Source: Mytilus trossulus
Lineage: Eukaryota; Mollusca; Bivalvia; Mytilida; Mytilidae
Direction: 5' to 3'
DNA length: 64,000 bases
Assembly: GCF_036588685.1 (NCBI RefSeq)
Contig: NC_086373.1
Location: 434,001-498,000, forward strand
The translations under genes were made by a program, and so were the position numbers. This document shows positions 1 through 12,030 of the stretch, piece by piece. The notes beneath the pieces are model-generated. The model ran no database searches. It saw nothing but the letters and a program-made list of their open reading frames with translations, and was not told the origin of the DNA. The first letter of the stretch is position 1. Every line of letters starts with the position of its first letter.

Positions 1-1220
1 CTTAGATACGCTAACATTAAACGAGGCACTTATTTACAATATACAAATAATACTGAAACTTTTTTCAAATAAAATGATCCTCAACAAAATTATATGACTT
101 TTTATGGTATTTTATTTGTTTTGGGATTTTATTTATGTTTAAGAATTAAGACTCTGAATAAGTTAGCTTCTGTTTATATGGTTTGTATTTTGATAGATTG
201 TCATTGCAATATGTTTGACCTGTCTCGCTTTCTCGTTAACTAAATTCACACCGTAGCTTAGACGAATGTCAGCTCCATGAGATATTTTTCATCAATGAAG
301 CTTTTCAAATATTACCCGATCCGAGAACTCTCGAGAGTAATACAAATACTATTTTTAGGCTGAAATGGTATCATATGACTTAATTTGTCTTATAATAAAC
401 AGTTCGTTGATCAAATCAAATATCAAAAAGTCTTTCAACTAAAAAAATGCAATTTGTACTGAATGAACCACGAAAGAATGAGATTAAAAAGTCATAGAAA
501 TATAAGGCACATGATATCGTACTTAAAGATGCCGTTGGTTCTAACCTATTTACTCATTAGTAGTATTGATTCCAACCAGTTTAACTTTAATAATTAAACC
601 TTGTTATAAAACACTAATTAGTTTGTTTTACAATCAATCCTTTCACCATTTTGACACTTAGTCATTAAGCTCTTTGTTTATTATATTATTAAGAAGAAAA
701 ATATTCAGTAAAAATTTTGATTGAAATTTAAAAAAAAACAAATGTTCATTTATAAAAGTAAAATTAACATTAAATTAAAATACGTATTAAACTTCATCTC
801 TATAATTTCTATTAGAAAAAACACAGAGATGTTTACCTTAAAATGTAGAATTCGCAAGAAGAAAAAATTCTTTGAAACACAAAAATGTCATATTCGTATC
901 ACATATTGAATAAACTTTTTACATGTATACGTAGACTACAACTTAATACATGGAACATTTACAGCAGATGCGATAATTATTTGTGACCACATGCCTGCCT
1001 ATAGTGATCCTTAATTCAGCAATATCAACCAACTTTCATCTGTGAAACGGATATTCCATAACGTTCAACCACTTCGTGATAGTGTTCGTAATATGAATTA
1101 AGTGATGATTTTAACTTTATCAGTTGGAACTCTTGGTTTAATAGTATCCTTTTGAGCAGCAACCCTCTATTAAGGAAATCATGACAGGAAATACAAACCG
1201 AGGTATATCATATCAATTAA
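1..1220. other. AT-rich intergenic stretch, no gene seen
   Basis: I see no convincing coding region, splice-linked exon or well-defined repeat here. The open frame at 721-909 is a lysine/isoleucine-rich product of AT-rich sequence and has no recognisable domain. Confidence 0.5.
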
Positions 1221-1224
1221 GAAA

Positions 1225-1335
1225 TAAATATTCTGTATGCTGGCTCTGCTGGAATGTTGCCTTACAGAAATAGAAAGTTCACAATTGGGAAGCTGAAATC
1301 ATCTCGTTTGTCGCGTAAAGTTTGGTTTCAACCGA
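1225..1335 (-). pseudogene. Penelope-like reverse transcriptase relic (fragment)
   Basis: Read on the minus strand, the stretch gives KLY, a two-base interruption, then DKRDDFSFPIVNF followed by a frame break and NIPAEPAY. This resembles the segment after the YLDD active site of a reverse transcriptase family common in mussels, which I take to be Penelope-like. A related stretch occurs at 20,269-20,496. Frame breaks show it is dead. The assignment to Penelope-like elements rests on my memory of the family. Confidence 0.5.
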
Positions 1336-1522
1336 CCCTCATTGCCAATTTTTAAGTAAGGCAGAAAAATCTGTAACTGTTTTATCCTTTATATCAAGTG
1401 AGATGAGATCAATGTGATCAACATAGTAACCAAACTTTGAACTATTTAGTGAGAGATTAGCTACTGTCAAATATGGTTTATATTTTGAATACCTTTATTT
1501 TAAGTCATTCCAATAGACTTTA

Positions 1523-1640
1523 AGTACGGGCTTTGCTCATTGTTGGAGGCCGTACGGTGACCTATAGTTGTTAATGTTTGTGTCATTTTGGTCTTTTGTG
1601 GATAGTTGTCTCATTGGCAATCATACCACATCTTCTTATA
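1523..1640 (+). repeat. Mussel interspersed repeat family R1
   Basis: Matches a family repeated in this window: a GGGCTTTGCTCATTGTTG start, CCGTACGGTGACCTATAG in the middle, then GTTGTCTCATTGGCAATC and ACCACATCTTC at the end. Other copies include 2,926-2,990, 11,911-12,030, 28,340-28,490 and 58,030-58,130 on plus, and 13,918-14,030, 23,804-23,905 and 61,377-61,450 on minus. Confidence 0.8.
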
Positions 1641-1839
1641 TATTTTACCAGCGATTCTACAACATTTTATGCAAAAACAGTAATGCAAATTTTATGGCGT
1701 TGTCAGTTTGATTTAGATTTACGAGTTTGACTGTCCCTTTGGTATCTTTCGTCCCTCGTTTATAGTAGCCATATCTTAATAAATTTTATATTTTCATCTT
1801 AACTTTTGTGTGATTTCTCTGATACTTTTAAGAGGTTTT

Positions 1840-1925
1840 GAGCTTCACTGATGAGGCTTTTGTAGAAGAAACGCGTGTCTGGCGTATACGCTAAATTTAG
1901 TCCTGGTATCTACGATGAGTTTATT
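1840..1925 (+). repeat. Interspersed repeat family R3, 3' part
   Basis: Contains the family R3 core: CACTGATGAGGCTTTTGTAG, AAACGCGTGTCTGGCGTA, then TCCTGGTATCTACGATGAG. Related pieces lie at 3,655-3,830, 4,640-4,700, 17,090-17,400, 21,619-21,945, 24,316-24,660, 26,575-26,600, 31,085-31,430 and 59,598-59,745. Confidence 0.7.
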
Positions 1926-2179
1926 TGTACTGAGTTCCTACTGTTAAAGCCACTGTTGCTTATACGCAATTACATCATGATCACTTACAGTGACAAAACA
2001 AAATTGTAATAAGAAATCTGGTGTATTGTTTATTAACGTAACGGAATAGATTATCTGTCATACGTTTGAGATCTATTTTAGAATATGTATTTTTAACTTT
2101 GTGAACAAACCTTAAGTTTAAAAGAAGGATTTAAAATCTTTCTTATTAGACAACATTTTGAAAGTTAAACATATATCAG

Positions 2180-2770
2180 ATTAATAAAATTGAGATTGAA
2201 AATGGGGAATGTGTCAAAGAGACAACAACCCGACCATAGAAAAAAAACATCAGCAGAAGGTCACCAACAGGTCTTCAATGAAGCGAGAAATTTCCGCACC
2301 CGGAGGCGTCCTTCAGCTGGCACCTAAACAAATATATACCATTTCAGTGATAAAGAACGCCATACTAATTTCAAAATTGTACACAAGAAACTAAAATTAA
2401 AATAATACAAGACTAAAAAAAGCCAGAGGCTCCTGACTTGGGACAGGCGCAAAAATGCGGCGGGGTTATACATGTTTGTGAGATATCAACCCTCCCCCTA
2501 TACCTCTAGCCAAAGTAGAAAAGTAAACGCATAACAATACGTACATTAACATTCAGTTCAAGAGAAGTCCGAGTCTGATGTCAAAAGATGTAACCAAAGA
2601 AAATAAACAAAATGACAATAATACATATATAACAACAGACTACTAGCAGTTAACTGACATGCCAGCTCCAGACTTCAATTAAACTGACTGAAAGATTATG
2701 ATCTCATCATATGAACATCAGCACAATCCTTCCCGTTAGGATTATACCATAATATCATATATGAGAAGAA
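2180..2770 (+). repeat. Interspersed repeat family R2 (long copy)
   Basis: About 590 bp starting AAATTGAGATTGAAAATGGG, with AGAGACAACAACCCGACC, CCCGCACCCGGAGGCGTCC-like text, CAGAGGCTCCTGACTTGGG and GCCAGCTCCAGACTTCAATT. The same sequence occurs inverted at 17,560-18,160 and in parts at 18,195-18,370, 23,910-24,165, 31,520-31,990 and 34,540-34,885. In several copies it sits directly downstream of Penelope-like coding relics, so it may be the 3' UTR or terminal repeat of that element (inference). Confidence 0.75.
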
Positions 2771-2781
2771 TATAATCCGTG

Positions 2782-2935
2782 TCATGGCAACAACTGGTAT
2801 TTGAATAAATTGATTAAGTTCCGATGCAAAGACCCTGTAAGTAAATTAATATTAACGCCAACATATGCAATCTTTAATGACCTGACAACAGTATCGTAAC
2901 TATATCCTTTCTTTTCAAAGATTTTGTTTGTGTCA
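2782..2935 (-). pseudogene. Penelope-like element C-terminal coding relic
   Basis: The minus-strand frame reads KKGYSYDTVVRSLKIAYVGV, then a conserved-looking TGSLHRNLINLFKYQ tail. Similar text occurs at 34,130-34,187 (KNGYSFNTVVKSLKM) and 46,000-46,090. It abuts family R2. The 5' end of the open frame is made of an R1 repeat, so only part of the frame is element-derived. Confidence 0.5.
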
Positions 2936-3314
2936 TTTTGGTCTTTTGTGGATAGTTGTCTCATTGGCTATCATACCACATCTTCTTTTTTATATTTGTT
3001 AGTTTCTGAGGTGAATACTGACTCCTTTGTGCTTTATAAAGAATATAATGTAATGCATTTTTTCCTTCTATTGAATTGTTTTTCTCTTTTTGGGTAAGGG
3101 TTAAAATTTCAAAATTGGTCATATTTCTACAAACATGTTTTCATAGAATCTTGATCTAATAAAACAAATATGATTTCTATTCACTTTAAATTCACAACTA
3201 GATGTGAACTATCCTTCACACCACTTTTTAATTAGAATAGAAAAATATTCTTAGGTCAACGTTACCAAATAACGGTAAACTATTAACAGAGAAAATTAAA
3301 GCGAAAGAATAAAA

Positions 3315-3830
3315 TTGAGAATTGAAATAGGGAATGTGTCAACTGAAGAGATAACAACCCAATTAAAGAGCCGAAAACAGTCTGAGGCCAGCAATTGGTC
3401 TGTGACATAGCGAAAATTCTACCGATAGTTAGATATTAAAATCGATAGGAAAGAGACAAATCAAGGCAACAAAAAGCTGAGTGAATCGCATTTACTCAAA
3501 AACGTCATCGATCGGATGAGTCGAAAATGATCTCCTACTATGTATGGACCATTCGCCATACTAGTTCACATTCGTGATTCAAACTGCAAAATGTTGCATT
3601 GACCATATCAGCCGTTCTAAATCATAATTTACTTGGATTAGTTTTTGCATAAATAAACTCATCTTAGAAACCAGAATATAATTTTATATACTTTTCATAT
3701 ATACAAAATGATTATACAAGACGCGTGTTTTGTCTACAAAATCGAATCCTTAAAAGGGAAAAAAGGCCAAATAAAGTACGAAGTTGAGGAGCATTGAGGA
3801 CCAAAATTCTTAAAAGTTTTGCTAAAAACA
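3315..3830. repeat. Diverged R2 head followed by an R3 relic
   Basis: 3,315-3,440 resembles the R2 start (GAGAATTGAAATAGGGAATG) with heavy divergence. 3,655-3,830 resembles R3, including ACGCGTGTTTTGTCTACAAA and CCAAATAAAGTACGAAGTTG, and is closely matched at 59,598-59,745. Nothing recognisable lies between 3,445 and 3,650. Confidence 0.55.
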
Positions 3831-4770
3831 TCTGAGGAAATGAAAACCATTATTTGAAATGCCACACAACAGAACAGGGAATTCACATGGGAAAACAGGA
3901 ATCTCGCATTTGTTACCGACTATGACTTTTTTGCTGACTGTGAAGTTATAGTTGTAAATACATATTTTTTTTCTTTGTATTCGTGTGTTATGGTAAAGAT
4001 AATTAATCACCCAGTTCATTTGTTATATTTTAGTTATACAATGTATTTGGTTTACAGTTTGATTTAGAAGAAACACCGACAAAGCTAGATAATAAACACT
4101 TTATCTTATTACGACCACAATTGTATATTAATAGGTATTGTAACTTTCATTGTTATTAATAAATGTTAAATCAGTATTAAAAACATAATCTTCAATTATA
4201 TCCTAATTCTAATTTAATGGCACTTTTCGCATATACAGTTCACTTAAATGTCAACTGATGGAGATATCTTTCAACAAATGAAATAAAGACAACAGTAATA
4301 TACCGCTGTTCAATAGTCCAAATTCGAATAAACAAACACAAAATCCAGGTAACAAAATAAAACCGAGGGTGACACATCAAAATGAATGTAACTCCTCTAA
4401 TCAATAGCATTGTCTGGTTTATCCAATAAACGCAGCTGGTTTTGCACCTTGTTAAGTTAATCAAGTGGACGCAGCCGGTCTTGCTCTTTGTAAGATAATA
4501 CCCTTTGGCTTTGTTTGTCAAAATGATTGAAATTGAATAATGAGATTTTAACATCAGAATAATACAGTTGTTGCCCTAATTGAGATAGGAATTTAAAAAA
4601 TGGGCTCTGAAATTAGAAAAAAAAATTTCTTGTTCAAAATAGTTATCAAAGGTACCAGGATTATAATTTAGTCAAAAATACTTAACAAAACTGTTGTAGT
4701 TCAAGTAAAACTTTTTATATTTGCAGCCGGTTACAATAACTAAATGTTAAGCGTAGTGAACAAAGATATG

Positions 4771-5010
4771 TTAATCGCTTCCACAACAATAGAACTCAAC
4801 ATCATTTAAAGCTGTGTCATCCCCGCTGCCTTGAGGTATCTCTAGTTTAGTTCTCAGTCCACAGATAGCACTTCCTTTTGCACATGACATACTCCAAGCA
4901 CCGTAACTACCCCAAAAACCGTCATCACCAATGCTGTGGGAACGGCTTACACTGTTTAAATTTCGACACTCAAATTTTACATAGTTGGCTGCAGTGTCAT
5001 CTCCATTTCC
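4771..5010 (-). CDS. VMO1-like coding exon 3 (terminal)
   Basis: Acceptor TTTTTTTAAAG|GGA. It encodes GNGDDTAANYVKFEC, the third repeat GFWGSYGAWSMSC, GSGDDTALNDVEFYCC and the stop. The frame has no internal ATG that would make it obvious, so it can only be found through homology. Confidence 0.85.
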   Translation of the reverse strand, partial: GNGDDTAANYVKFECRNLNSVSRSHSIGDDGFWGSYGAWSMSCAKGSAICGLRTKLEIPQGSGDDTALNDVEFYCCGSD

Positions 5011-8000
5011 CTTTAAAAAAAGTGTAAAAATGTTTAGCCCTTAAAATATCAATACATTGTATTCTTACTATAATATTTTTTAAATTAACGCTTTAAACTT
5101 TAAAGAAGTAAAAAAAAAGTCGGTACAGAAAAGTCCATCATCTTAAGGCATACAAGTGTACCTTACTAGTACCTTAATACTTTGTTTTTTTAATTTATTT
5201 TAATGTAGTCTTAGTTACACTTGACTTTATCCAAGTAAAGCGAAAGACCAAAAAACAATTCAGTGAAACAAACTTTACAAGATCAACTCGTAAAGTAACG
5301 ATCTTTGTCATTGGTTACTTCAACATTTGACTTCAAATAAATTCAAGCCTCTTCCGAAAACACCTGTAAAAAAAACACCTATGCGTCAGTTAGCTGATTG
5401 TGTACAAGATTGTGCTTGCATACTGTGTAAATCAAACTTTTATTATTATGTGAAGAAATTCTCTGCCTGGAATTTTCAATTCAATAGAAAATGATCTTTT
5501 TTGAAGGCTTGATATAAAATCAATGTATTCTCTAAAATAGTTCTGGATTAATAAAAGCACCAGTAGTATACCGCTGTTCGAAAGTCATAAATAGTTTGAG
5601 AGAAAACAAATCTGGGTTACAAACTTAAACTGATTACAACACATCAACTATAAAAGGAAGAAAACGAAACAACACAAACAAAAAACACGACGACAATGCA
5701 AAACACACACACACACACAAACGAACCAAGCCCGTGCAAATTCTATCGGTGAACTTATATCATAATATTATTACATTGAGCAAACATTATGAAATAAAAA
5801 GTCTCGACGTGCTGAGTAAACGAAAATAAGACTGTAAATAATGGTAAAACAACAAAAATACATACACTGTCATTAGTGAAAATATTTGTACAATAAATTG
5901 TTCTAACTCATATTATATCGTCCGCATGTCACATTCTCTCTCTTCCAAAATAAATGGGGCGGGACGCTTACTTTGGCAGCAGATAACACATTAACTGTTA
6001 CCCTAACCGGTTTAAAAGTAAGTCCCTCTTACATTTTTTCTAATATTGTTTTTTTCTTGACAATAATTCAGTTTACATGCACAAAGTAAAAAGGGTAGCT
6101 GCACCGATCCTCTTTTAACTAAGTTCAAATGAAACTATACCTTTTGCAAACATCAAATTACAATACAACTTAGAAAAATAAAGGATTTACATCCTAGCAA
6201 ACTTCAGTAACTTATAAAATAAGGGAAGCTAGAATTTGGAGATTCAACCTTTGATCGATGAAGATTTTCCGGTGAAATCCAGTTAACTTGATTTTAACCG
6301 AGAAAATACCTGAATGGAAAGATAACCATCAGTAGCCTCCCTCTGAAATCCCTAATGCATTATCTTTTAAAAGATATTTCGTTTTTATTACATTGTTATC
6401 TGTACATTCTAACCTATCATCGTCAACCAGTATAATCACAATATATCTACATTTAGCACATACGCAGTAATACACAACAAAACGGCTGTTCTGCGTTACG
6501 AACAACTTATTTTGTTACCAGATATTCGACATCAAAACCCCTAGTTTACGTAGACCAAGATTCAGATACAAAAATTGGGTAAAAAAGAACAGCCAAACAG
6601 TATCGTATGTATGTGTCTTTCACTATTAGCCAAATTACCGTATTTGTCCTATCAGAATCGAAATAACGAAATAATAGAATATAAACGCCTAACCAATAGT
6701 TAAATGAAAACATTTTTTTTTTGTCCATGGATTTACGAGTTTTGAACAGCGGCATACTACTGTTGCCTTTATTTATCTACGGCTGCCATGCATTATTTCT
6801 TTATTATTAACCACGGCATATGTAATGATATTATAAAGGTAAAAAACGAGGGCTAAAAAGTAAAAACACAAAAATACCGAACTCCGAGGAAAATTCAAAA
6901 AGGAAAATCAAAAATCAAAAGGCAAAATCAAAAGTCCAAACACATCAAACGAATGGGTAACAACTGTCATATTCCTGACTTGGTACAGGCATTTTCTAAT
7001 GTAGAAAATGGTGGATTGAACCTGGTTTTATAGCTAGCTAAACCTCTCACTTATATGACAGTCGCATCAAATTCCATTAAATTGTCAATTGTCAATAAAG
7101 CAGTGCAATCAGTTTTGACAGAAAACATTTTTATAAATACTTAATGCATCTTATTTACTAAAATAACAAGCTCCCTTCTTTCTTAGAAAGCTCTATTCTT
7201 ACGATAGATTCATTGTATTTTGATTTTTAGAGTCACATTTGCGTTCCATTAAAGTTCCTTCAGACACGTGTCAATGTCTTTAGTAATCTAAGTAGTGTTT
7301 TTTTTGTGATGTTTGTCTTTCTTTCGATTGTTTTTTTTCTTCTATGACTTACTTTTTCCCTTCATCGTTTTTCTTTTGGAACACGTATACATTTGTAAAA
7401 TATTTTAAAAAAAAATAGTAGTTTTCTTTCAATTTCTTTTCATCGAAGCTTAAAATGTTGTTCGAAAGAATAGCTATAATGTATCTTAATTTTTTTTAAT
7501 AGAATACCTGTTTACTCTCAACTTGGAGAGAGAATGCGGTTAAGAATTTTCCCGCACTTCCACATGTTATCAATCCTTTCCAACTTCCCCAATGGCTATA
7601 CCCAGATGATACGGTATATCCGTTTCCGGAAGCAGTATTTCTGGTACCACACACCAATTCTATACCATTCAGAGAAGTATCGTCCTCCCATGAAAGCGAA
7701 CCTTGTCTTTGTTCAATCTGTTTCAACATTGCAATTTATTTTATTAAGGTTATTATAATAATTATTGTTATAGATATCCATATTATTTTTACGTAGTTTT
7801 TTTATGATTATGATGATGATATTATTTTACAGTTTTCCCAAGATCATTACCGAGCATGTAACTCGTTATTGTTCTGAGAATTACTGCTTCTGAGTGATTC
7901 AGTGGTGCACCAGAGAATAGATATACTAGTACTGGTCTCCTGTCTGAAATTTGAATGGTTTATCATCTGTGCTGACAAAACTGATATTATTTCTTTTTTT

Positions 8001-10411
8001 TAATCATCATTAGGAAATATAAGTACACCATAAATGTTAGCAGCCGTATGCTTATTTTGACTGTAAGAGATGTAAAGAATTAATTGAAATCACCTTTGTT
8101 GATACGCCCGGCGGTGAAAAATCTATAATTGACACAATATAACTGACATATTATATGATCATTTCTAAAGCACCAAGAAGTTCGTCTTTTTTACATCATA
8201 ACCTCCCTAGTTCACAAAGGTTGAAGTAACATTTTATCATGCTCATGACGAGTGCTACATATGAGGCAGTATCTGCTTGCCCTTCTAGAGCACTTGTGAT
8301 CACATTCAGTTTAAGGAGGGATTCATATTGCTTAGTCTTTAATTTCTGAAATGGGTTTTGTATACTGTTGTTTGAAGTTTGATCAGTGTTTTTTTTATAT
8401 TGCCATGGCATTATCAGTTTGTGTTTTACTAATGAGTTGAATATCTCTTCAGTATCTTGCGGTTCTCATTAAAGATATCTACATTGTAAGATGAAGACGC
8501 CGATTTCATTTCTCAGTGGTGCTCTAAAGAAATAAAACAAAAACTCTTAGGCAAATTCAAAAAGGGGTAGTCAATAAAAACTTTAAACATCAATGCTATC
8601 AATCGATAGAATGAATTATAAACAGCTGCCATATTGTGACTTGGAACAGGAATTTTACAAAGAAAAACGAGATATTGAACTTTGTTGAATAGCTAGTTAA
8701 ACCTCACAAATTATTAAAATCAGAAAAGTATCAAACTAAATCAAGCCATTTTGTACGTTGCATGGATAATAATTTCTTTTTTGTTAAATTGTTCATCTTT
8801 TCGTATAATGAAGTTTTCTCAAGTATGACAGGAAACTAATAAATAAAACAAGAATGTGTCCAAAGTACACGGATGCCCAATCGCACTTTCATTTTCCATG
8901 TTTAATGGACCGTGAAATTGGGTAAAAAATCAAATTTGGCATTTAAACTAAAAAGATCATATCATAGGGAACATTTGTACTAAGTTTCAAGTTGATTGGA
9001 CTTCAACTTCATCAAAAACTACCTTGACCAAAATCTTTAACCTGAAACTTACACTTTCATTTTCTACGTTCAGTGGACTGTGAAATTGGGGTCTTAAGTC
9101 TAATTTGGCTTTCAAATTAGAACGATTATATCATAAGCAACATGTGTACTAAGTTTCAAGTCGATTGGACTTCAGTTTCATTAAAAACTACCTTTACCAA
9201 AAACTTTAACCGGAAGCTGGACGAACGAACGGACGGACGAACGGAGGGAAGAACGAACAGACGGACGGACGCACAGACCAGAAAACATAATTCCCCTCTA
9301 CTATTGTAGGTGGGGCATAATAAGACGAGGAAACATCAGAATTAACAAATGTATAGCTCTTTTGAAACAGCACTGTAAAACATTATATCATACCTTTAAT
9401 TTATAACCACTGGCAAATTGTCCATTTGGACAAAAACTTGGTGCTTGCCATTTACCCCAGCGTCCACCATTTGACACTCTTAAAGTTCTGCCAATGCGTC
9501 TTGGAAACGTGGCATAACAAGCACATACGACTAAACTAAATAACAATAATACTCTACACATTCTTGATGAATTCGAATTTGTATCGCAGTTTATTCTGAA
9601 AGCATAAAAACATATTCTAAAATACATCATTTTCAATTTACATAACATAACCCGTATTGAATCACATCAAAGCTCTAATGATTCAGGGTAAAAATGGAAA
9701 GAATTGGCCGGCGAAATTATTCGTTATAGGCAGCAGCATACTTATACATGGAACATATTCAATGGTTCTTTATTCAATGATATACTATTAGTGAAGTGTG
9801 TACTTACTGATATAGTCGACACATTTCAAGCTTACCTTGTTTAGTACTGTTCAAAAAGTAAAATCACAAAAATATTGAATTGAGGAAAATCAATTCGGAA
9901 AGTCCATAATCACATGGCAAAATCATATAATAAAACGCTTCAAAAACGAATGGACAAGCACTGGTTTTATAGCGCTAACCCTCTCACTTTAATGACAGTC
10001 TCATAAATAAATGAAATAGTCAAAATATGGGTACATCAGTCATCATCGTATAAAAAAATTTAAAGAATCAATTTAACAGAACACAAAAACATCTATCTAC
10101 AAACAAATTCATTGATTTGTCGTTCAATGTGCATACAAACAATTTTAAAATTTACCCAAGCAATGTAAGCATCATACAACGACCAAGCTAGGTGTATTAC
10201 GTACGTCAAAATATACGATTTTTGTTTAATTCAGAAGTTGAATTAATGGTCAACGGGAGATAACAATGATCATATTTTTTTGAAATGTTAAGGTTTGTTA
10301 CGTTTAAGTTCGCCAAAAACTTAAAATTCTCTACTAAAACATGTGTAAAATTTTACATGCATTTTATCAATTTAAAAAATAGAAATTGACGATAAAAAAA
10401 GACAAGTTACC
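4771..10411 (-). CDS. Secreted VMO1-like protein (vitelline membrane outer layer 1 family), 205 aa, three coding exons
   Basis: Coding exons on the minus strand are 9561-9394, 7717-7508 and 5010-4771. All joins are phase 0 with AG/GT borders, and the stop TAA is at 4773-4771. The protein starts MCRVLLLFSLVVCACYA, a clean signal peptide, so it is secreted. Three pseudo-repeats follow, each with the family's G-x-W-G-x-W signature (RWGKW, HWGSWKG, FWGSYGAW). Each then has a C-x-x-G-x-(F/V/C)-x-(S/T) turn and a (Q)G-(S/N)-x-(E)DDT(S/A)(L/A)N segment. This is the threefold beta-prism plan of VMO-I, and 205 aa matches the usual length of about 200. Family members occur in egg coats and mucosal secretions; the exact role in mussels is unknown. 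An upstream non-coding exon ending at 10411 is inferred, joining an acceptor just before 9604. I am sure of the family and less sure of the 5' end. Confidence 0.88.
5011..7507. other. VMO1-like intron 2, carrying repeats
   Basis: 2.5 kb with no exon-like sequence. It holds family R4 copies (core GTAGTATACCGCTGTTCGAA) at 5,560-5,760 and, inverted, at about 6,735-6,790, plus a family R5 copy at 6,850-7,110 (AACTGTCATATTCCTGACTTGGTACAGGC). A short (AC)n tract is at 5,702-5,720. Confidence 0.6.
7508..7717 (-). CDS. VMO1-like coding exon 2
   Basis: Seventy codons from IEQRQGSLSWEDDTSLNGIE to QVESKQ. The acceptor is GTTGAAACAG|ATT and the donor is CAG|GTATTC. It contains the second GYSHWGSWKG repeat and two of the family cysteines. 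Confidence 0.85.
7718..9393. other. VMO1-like intron 1b, carrying repeats
   Basis: No exon seen. Contains an R5 copy at about 8,545-8,740 and the repeat family R6 at 8,850-9,325. The open frame at 8,196-8,411 (minus) has no recognised domain. Confidence 0.55.
8850..9325 (+). repeat. Repeat family R6, internally duplicated copy
   Basis: Starts ACAAGAATGTGTCCAAAGTA and ends with CAGACCAGAAAACATAATTC. The inner unit (TTCATTTTC...GTGAAATTGG...AAGTTTCAAG(T)TGATTGGACTT) is present twice, at about 8,887-9,050 and 9,055-9,215, and is followed by GACGGACGAACGG simple-sequence DNA. Single copies are at 13,060-13,365 (inverted), 23,010-23,195 (inverted and deleted) and 47,385-47,670. Confidence 0.75.
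9394..9561 (-). CDS. VMO1-like coding exon 1 (signal peptide and first repeat)
   Basis: It encodes the signal peptide, the TFPRRIGRTLRVSNGGRWGKW segment and a C-terminal ASGYKLK. The donor is AAG|GTATGA. The exon is preceded by about 40 nt of leader and a strong acceptor (TATGCTTTCAG). The methionine of MCRVLLL was preferred over two upstream ATGs because those lie on the intron side of that acceptor. Confidence 0.85.
9845..10010 (+). repeat. Repeat family R5 copy
   Basis: Shares AAAATCACAAAAATATTGAA and AAACGAATGGACAAGCA with copies at 6,850-7,110, 8,545-8,740 and 47,770-47,945. It lies in the leader intron of the VMO1-like gene. Confidence 0.6.
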
Positions 10412-10469
10412 TTGTATTGGTTAACTCCAGTAAATGTATACAATACAAGATTGATACATATTATATATA
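10411..10469 (-). promoter_or_regulatory. Candidate TATA promoter and non-coding first exon of the VMO1-like gene
   Basis: On the minus strand a TATA box (TATATATAA, 10469-10461) lies about 30 bp upstream of where transcription should begin, near 10,438. A short leader then runs to CAAG|GTAACTTG at 10411/10410. The first coding exon downstream has its own acceptor at about 9,604, so a leader exon is needed. The same module stands upstream of the lectin gene (21,326-21,383). The start site is inferred, not observed. Confidence 0.55.
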
Positions 10470-11910
10470 GTGACCTGTCAGAATAACGCTATGACGATTT
10501 TGTGTTTTTAAAAATTGTTTATTTGGGTTTTTCCAGGAGGTGTGAACTACAATGTACCTTATTTCTTTTTTTATTTATTGACGGATGTTACAAGGCGAGG
10601 TTACTGGACAAATTAATTCTAGGAATTGCCATAGGTTTGTGCTGTAAACAAAATGATTTACGGAGTCGTTTAGATTTAAAACAGTATCGTTTCACTCCAT
10701 ATCCTTTTCATAAAAAAAGTCACAATCATCGGTCTTTTGATAATGTAGTCGCTGAATATTCATCTATAAGGACTTGGTACTTACTGATAAACTTAAAGAG
10801 AAAAAAAGAAAGGTCAAGGAACAGTAAATGTGTCATCTTTCAATTTTGCGTACAGCAATGGCAAGTTGAAATCAACTCTCAAGGGAGACTGAGGATTCGG
10901 GTGAATAAAAATAGTGTCACTGTTGGTCTTCTTCCGACCGGCAGTGCGGGATGCATAAAAACGAGGCCATTTCAGTTCAGAATGCGGACATAAGGCAGAT
11001 GTTGACAACATAATGATAAGCTATACATTTATATTTCTCTGTGTCTTTCCTCCCAGCTTCATTATATTTCTAAACAATAAATATAAAGTATTTATTTTTT
11101 TACAATATATATCGATAATAAAAGTATGCATCTTTAGTTTATTGCGAAATTATGGACATCTTTCCTGCATTTATAATAATATAATTGTGTTCTTCTTGTT
11201 ATTAAGGTCTTTTCTTTTTCAAAAGGGAAACCCCTTACTGTATTTCTTCTGTTTATTATTTTATTTTTTTTCGCCAAACTTTGACTAAGTTATCCGCCTT
11301 AGCTGTAAAAAATGTCGCTTTCATGTTTACACTTTGTCTCGGTGTCATAAATACCTATCTGGAACTCACCTTTTGAGTCGAAAAATTTTGTCGGTTCGGA
11401 GTAATCCCTCCGAAACCAAAAAACCTGGTTATCGTTCCAACACCTTAACCTTAATAGGTAGAAAACAAACGAAGGGTAAAATTTGTTCAGGACTAGACGA
11501 TGGTTCTTCGTTACATTTAAATCCAAAAGATTCAACGACTCATTGGTAGAGTTATGCCCCTATGAAAATTAACCAGTGTCTGTTAGCCACCAAAACTCAG
11601 AAACCGTAAGACGTAGACACCTAGGATCTTCACCATTCATCATTAATTCATGTGATTTTAAAAAATACCTCCAGGTCGAATTTGTATGTTGACTTTGACC
11701 TTTGATCTAGCACCTTGTTATGGGATAATTTCAAAAACCGTTATACTTACACAAGTGTTGAATAGTGGAAAATGTTTGGATCATTAATGCGCAACTTTGT
11801 TATATTTTGACTGAAGAGATTTGGCCTTCTTCCGCTGTTTTAGGTTTCGGAAAAGACATCTCGCTTGAATGGTTTTCAATTGTCTTATCGGGGCCTTTTC
11901 TAGCTGACTG

Positions 11911-12030
11911 TATGCGGTATGGGCTTTGCTCATTGTTGAAGGCCGTTCGGTGACCTATAATTGTTAATGTTTGTGTCATTTTGGTCTTTTGTGGATAGTT
12001 GTCTCATTGGCAATCATACCACATCTTCTT
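11911..12030 (+). repeat. Interspersed repeat R1 copy
   Basis: TATGCGGTATGGGCTTTGCT through GGCAATCATACCACATCTTC, followed by a poly-T run. It sits inside the 1.3-kb insertion that distinguishes duplication copy A from copy B. Confidence 0.8.

Noticed and set aside
10502-10993. 163-codon open frame on the plus strand
   Set aside because: It lies in duplication copy A upstream of the promoter. The frame is broken in copy B, and no domain is visible.
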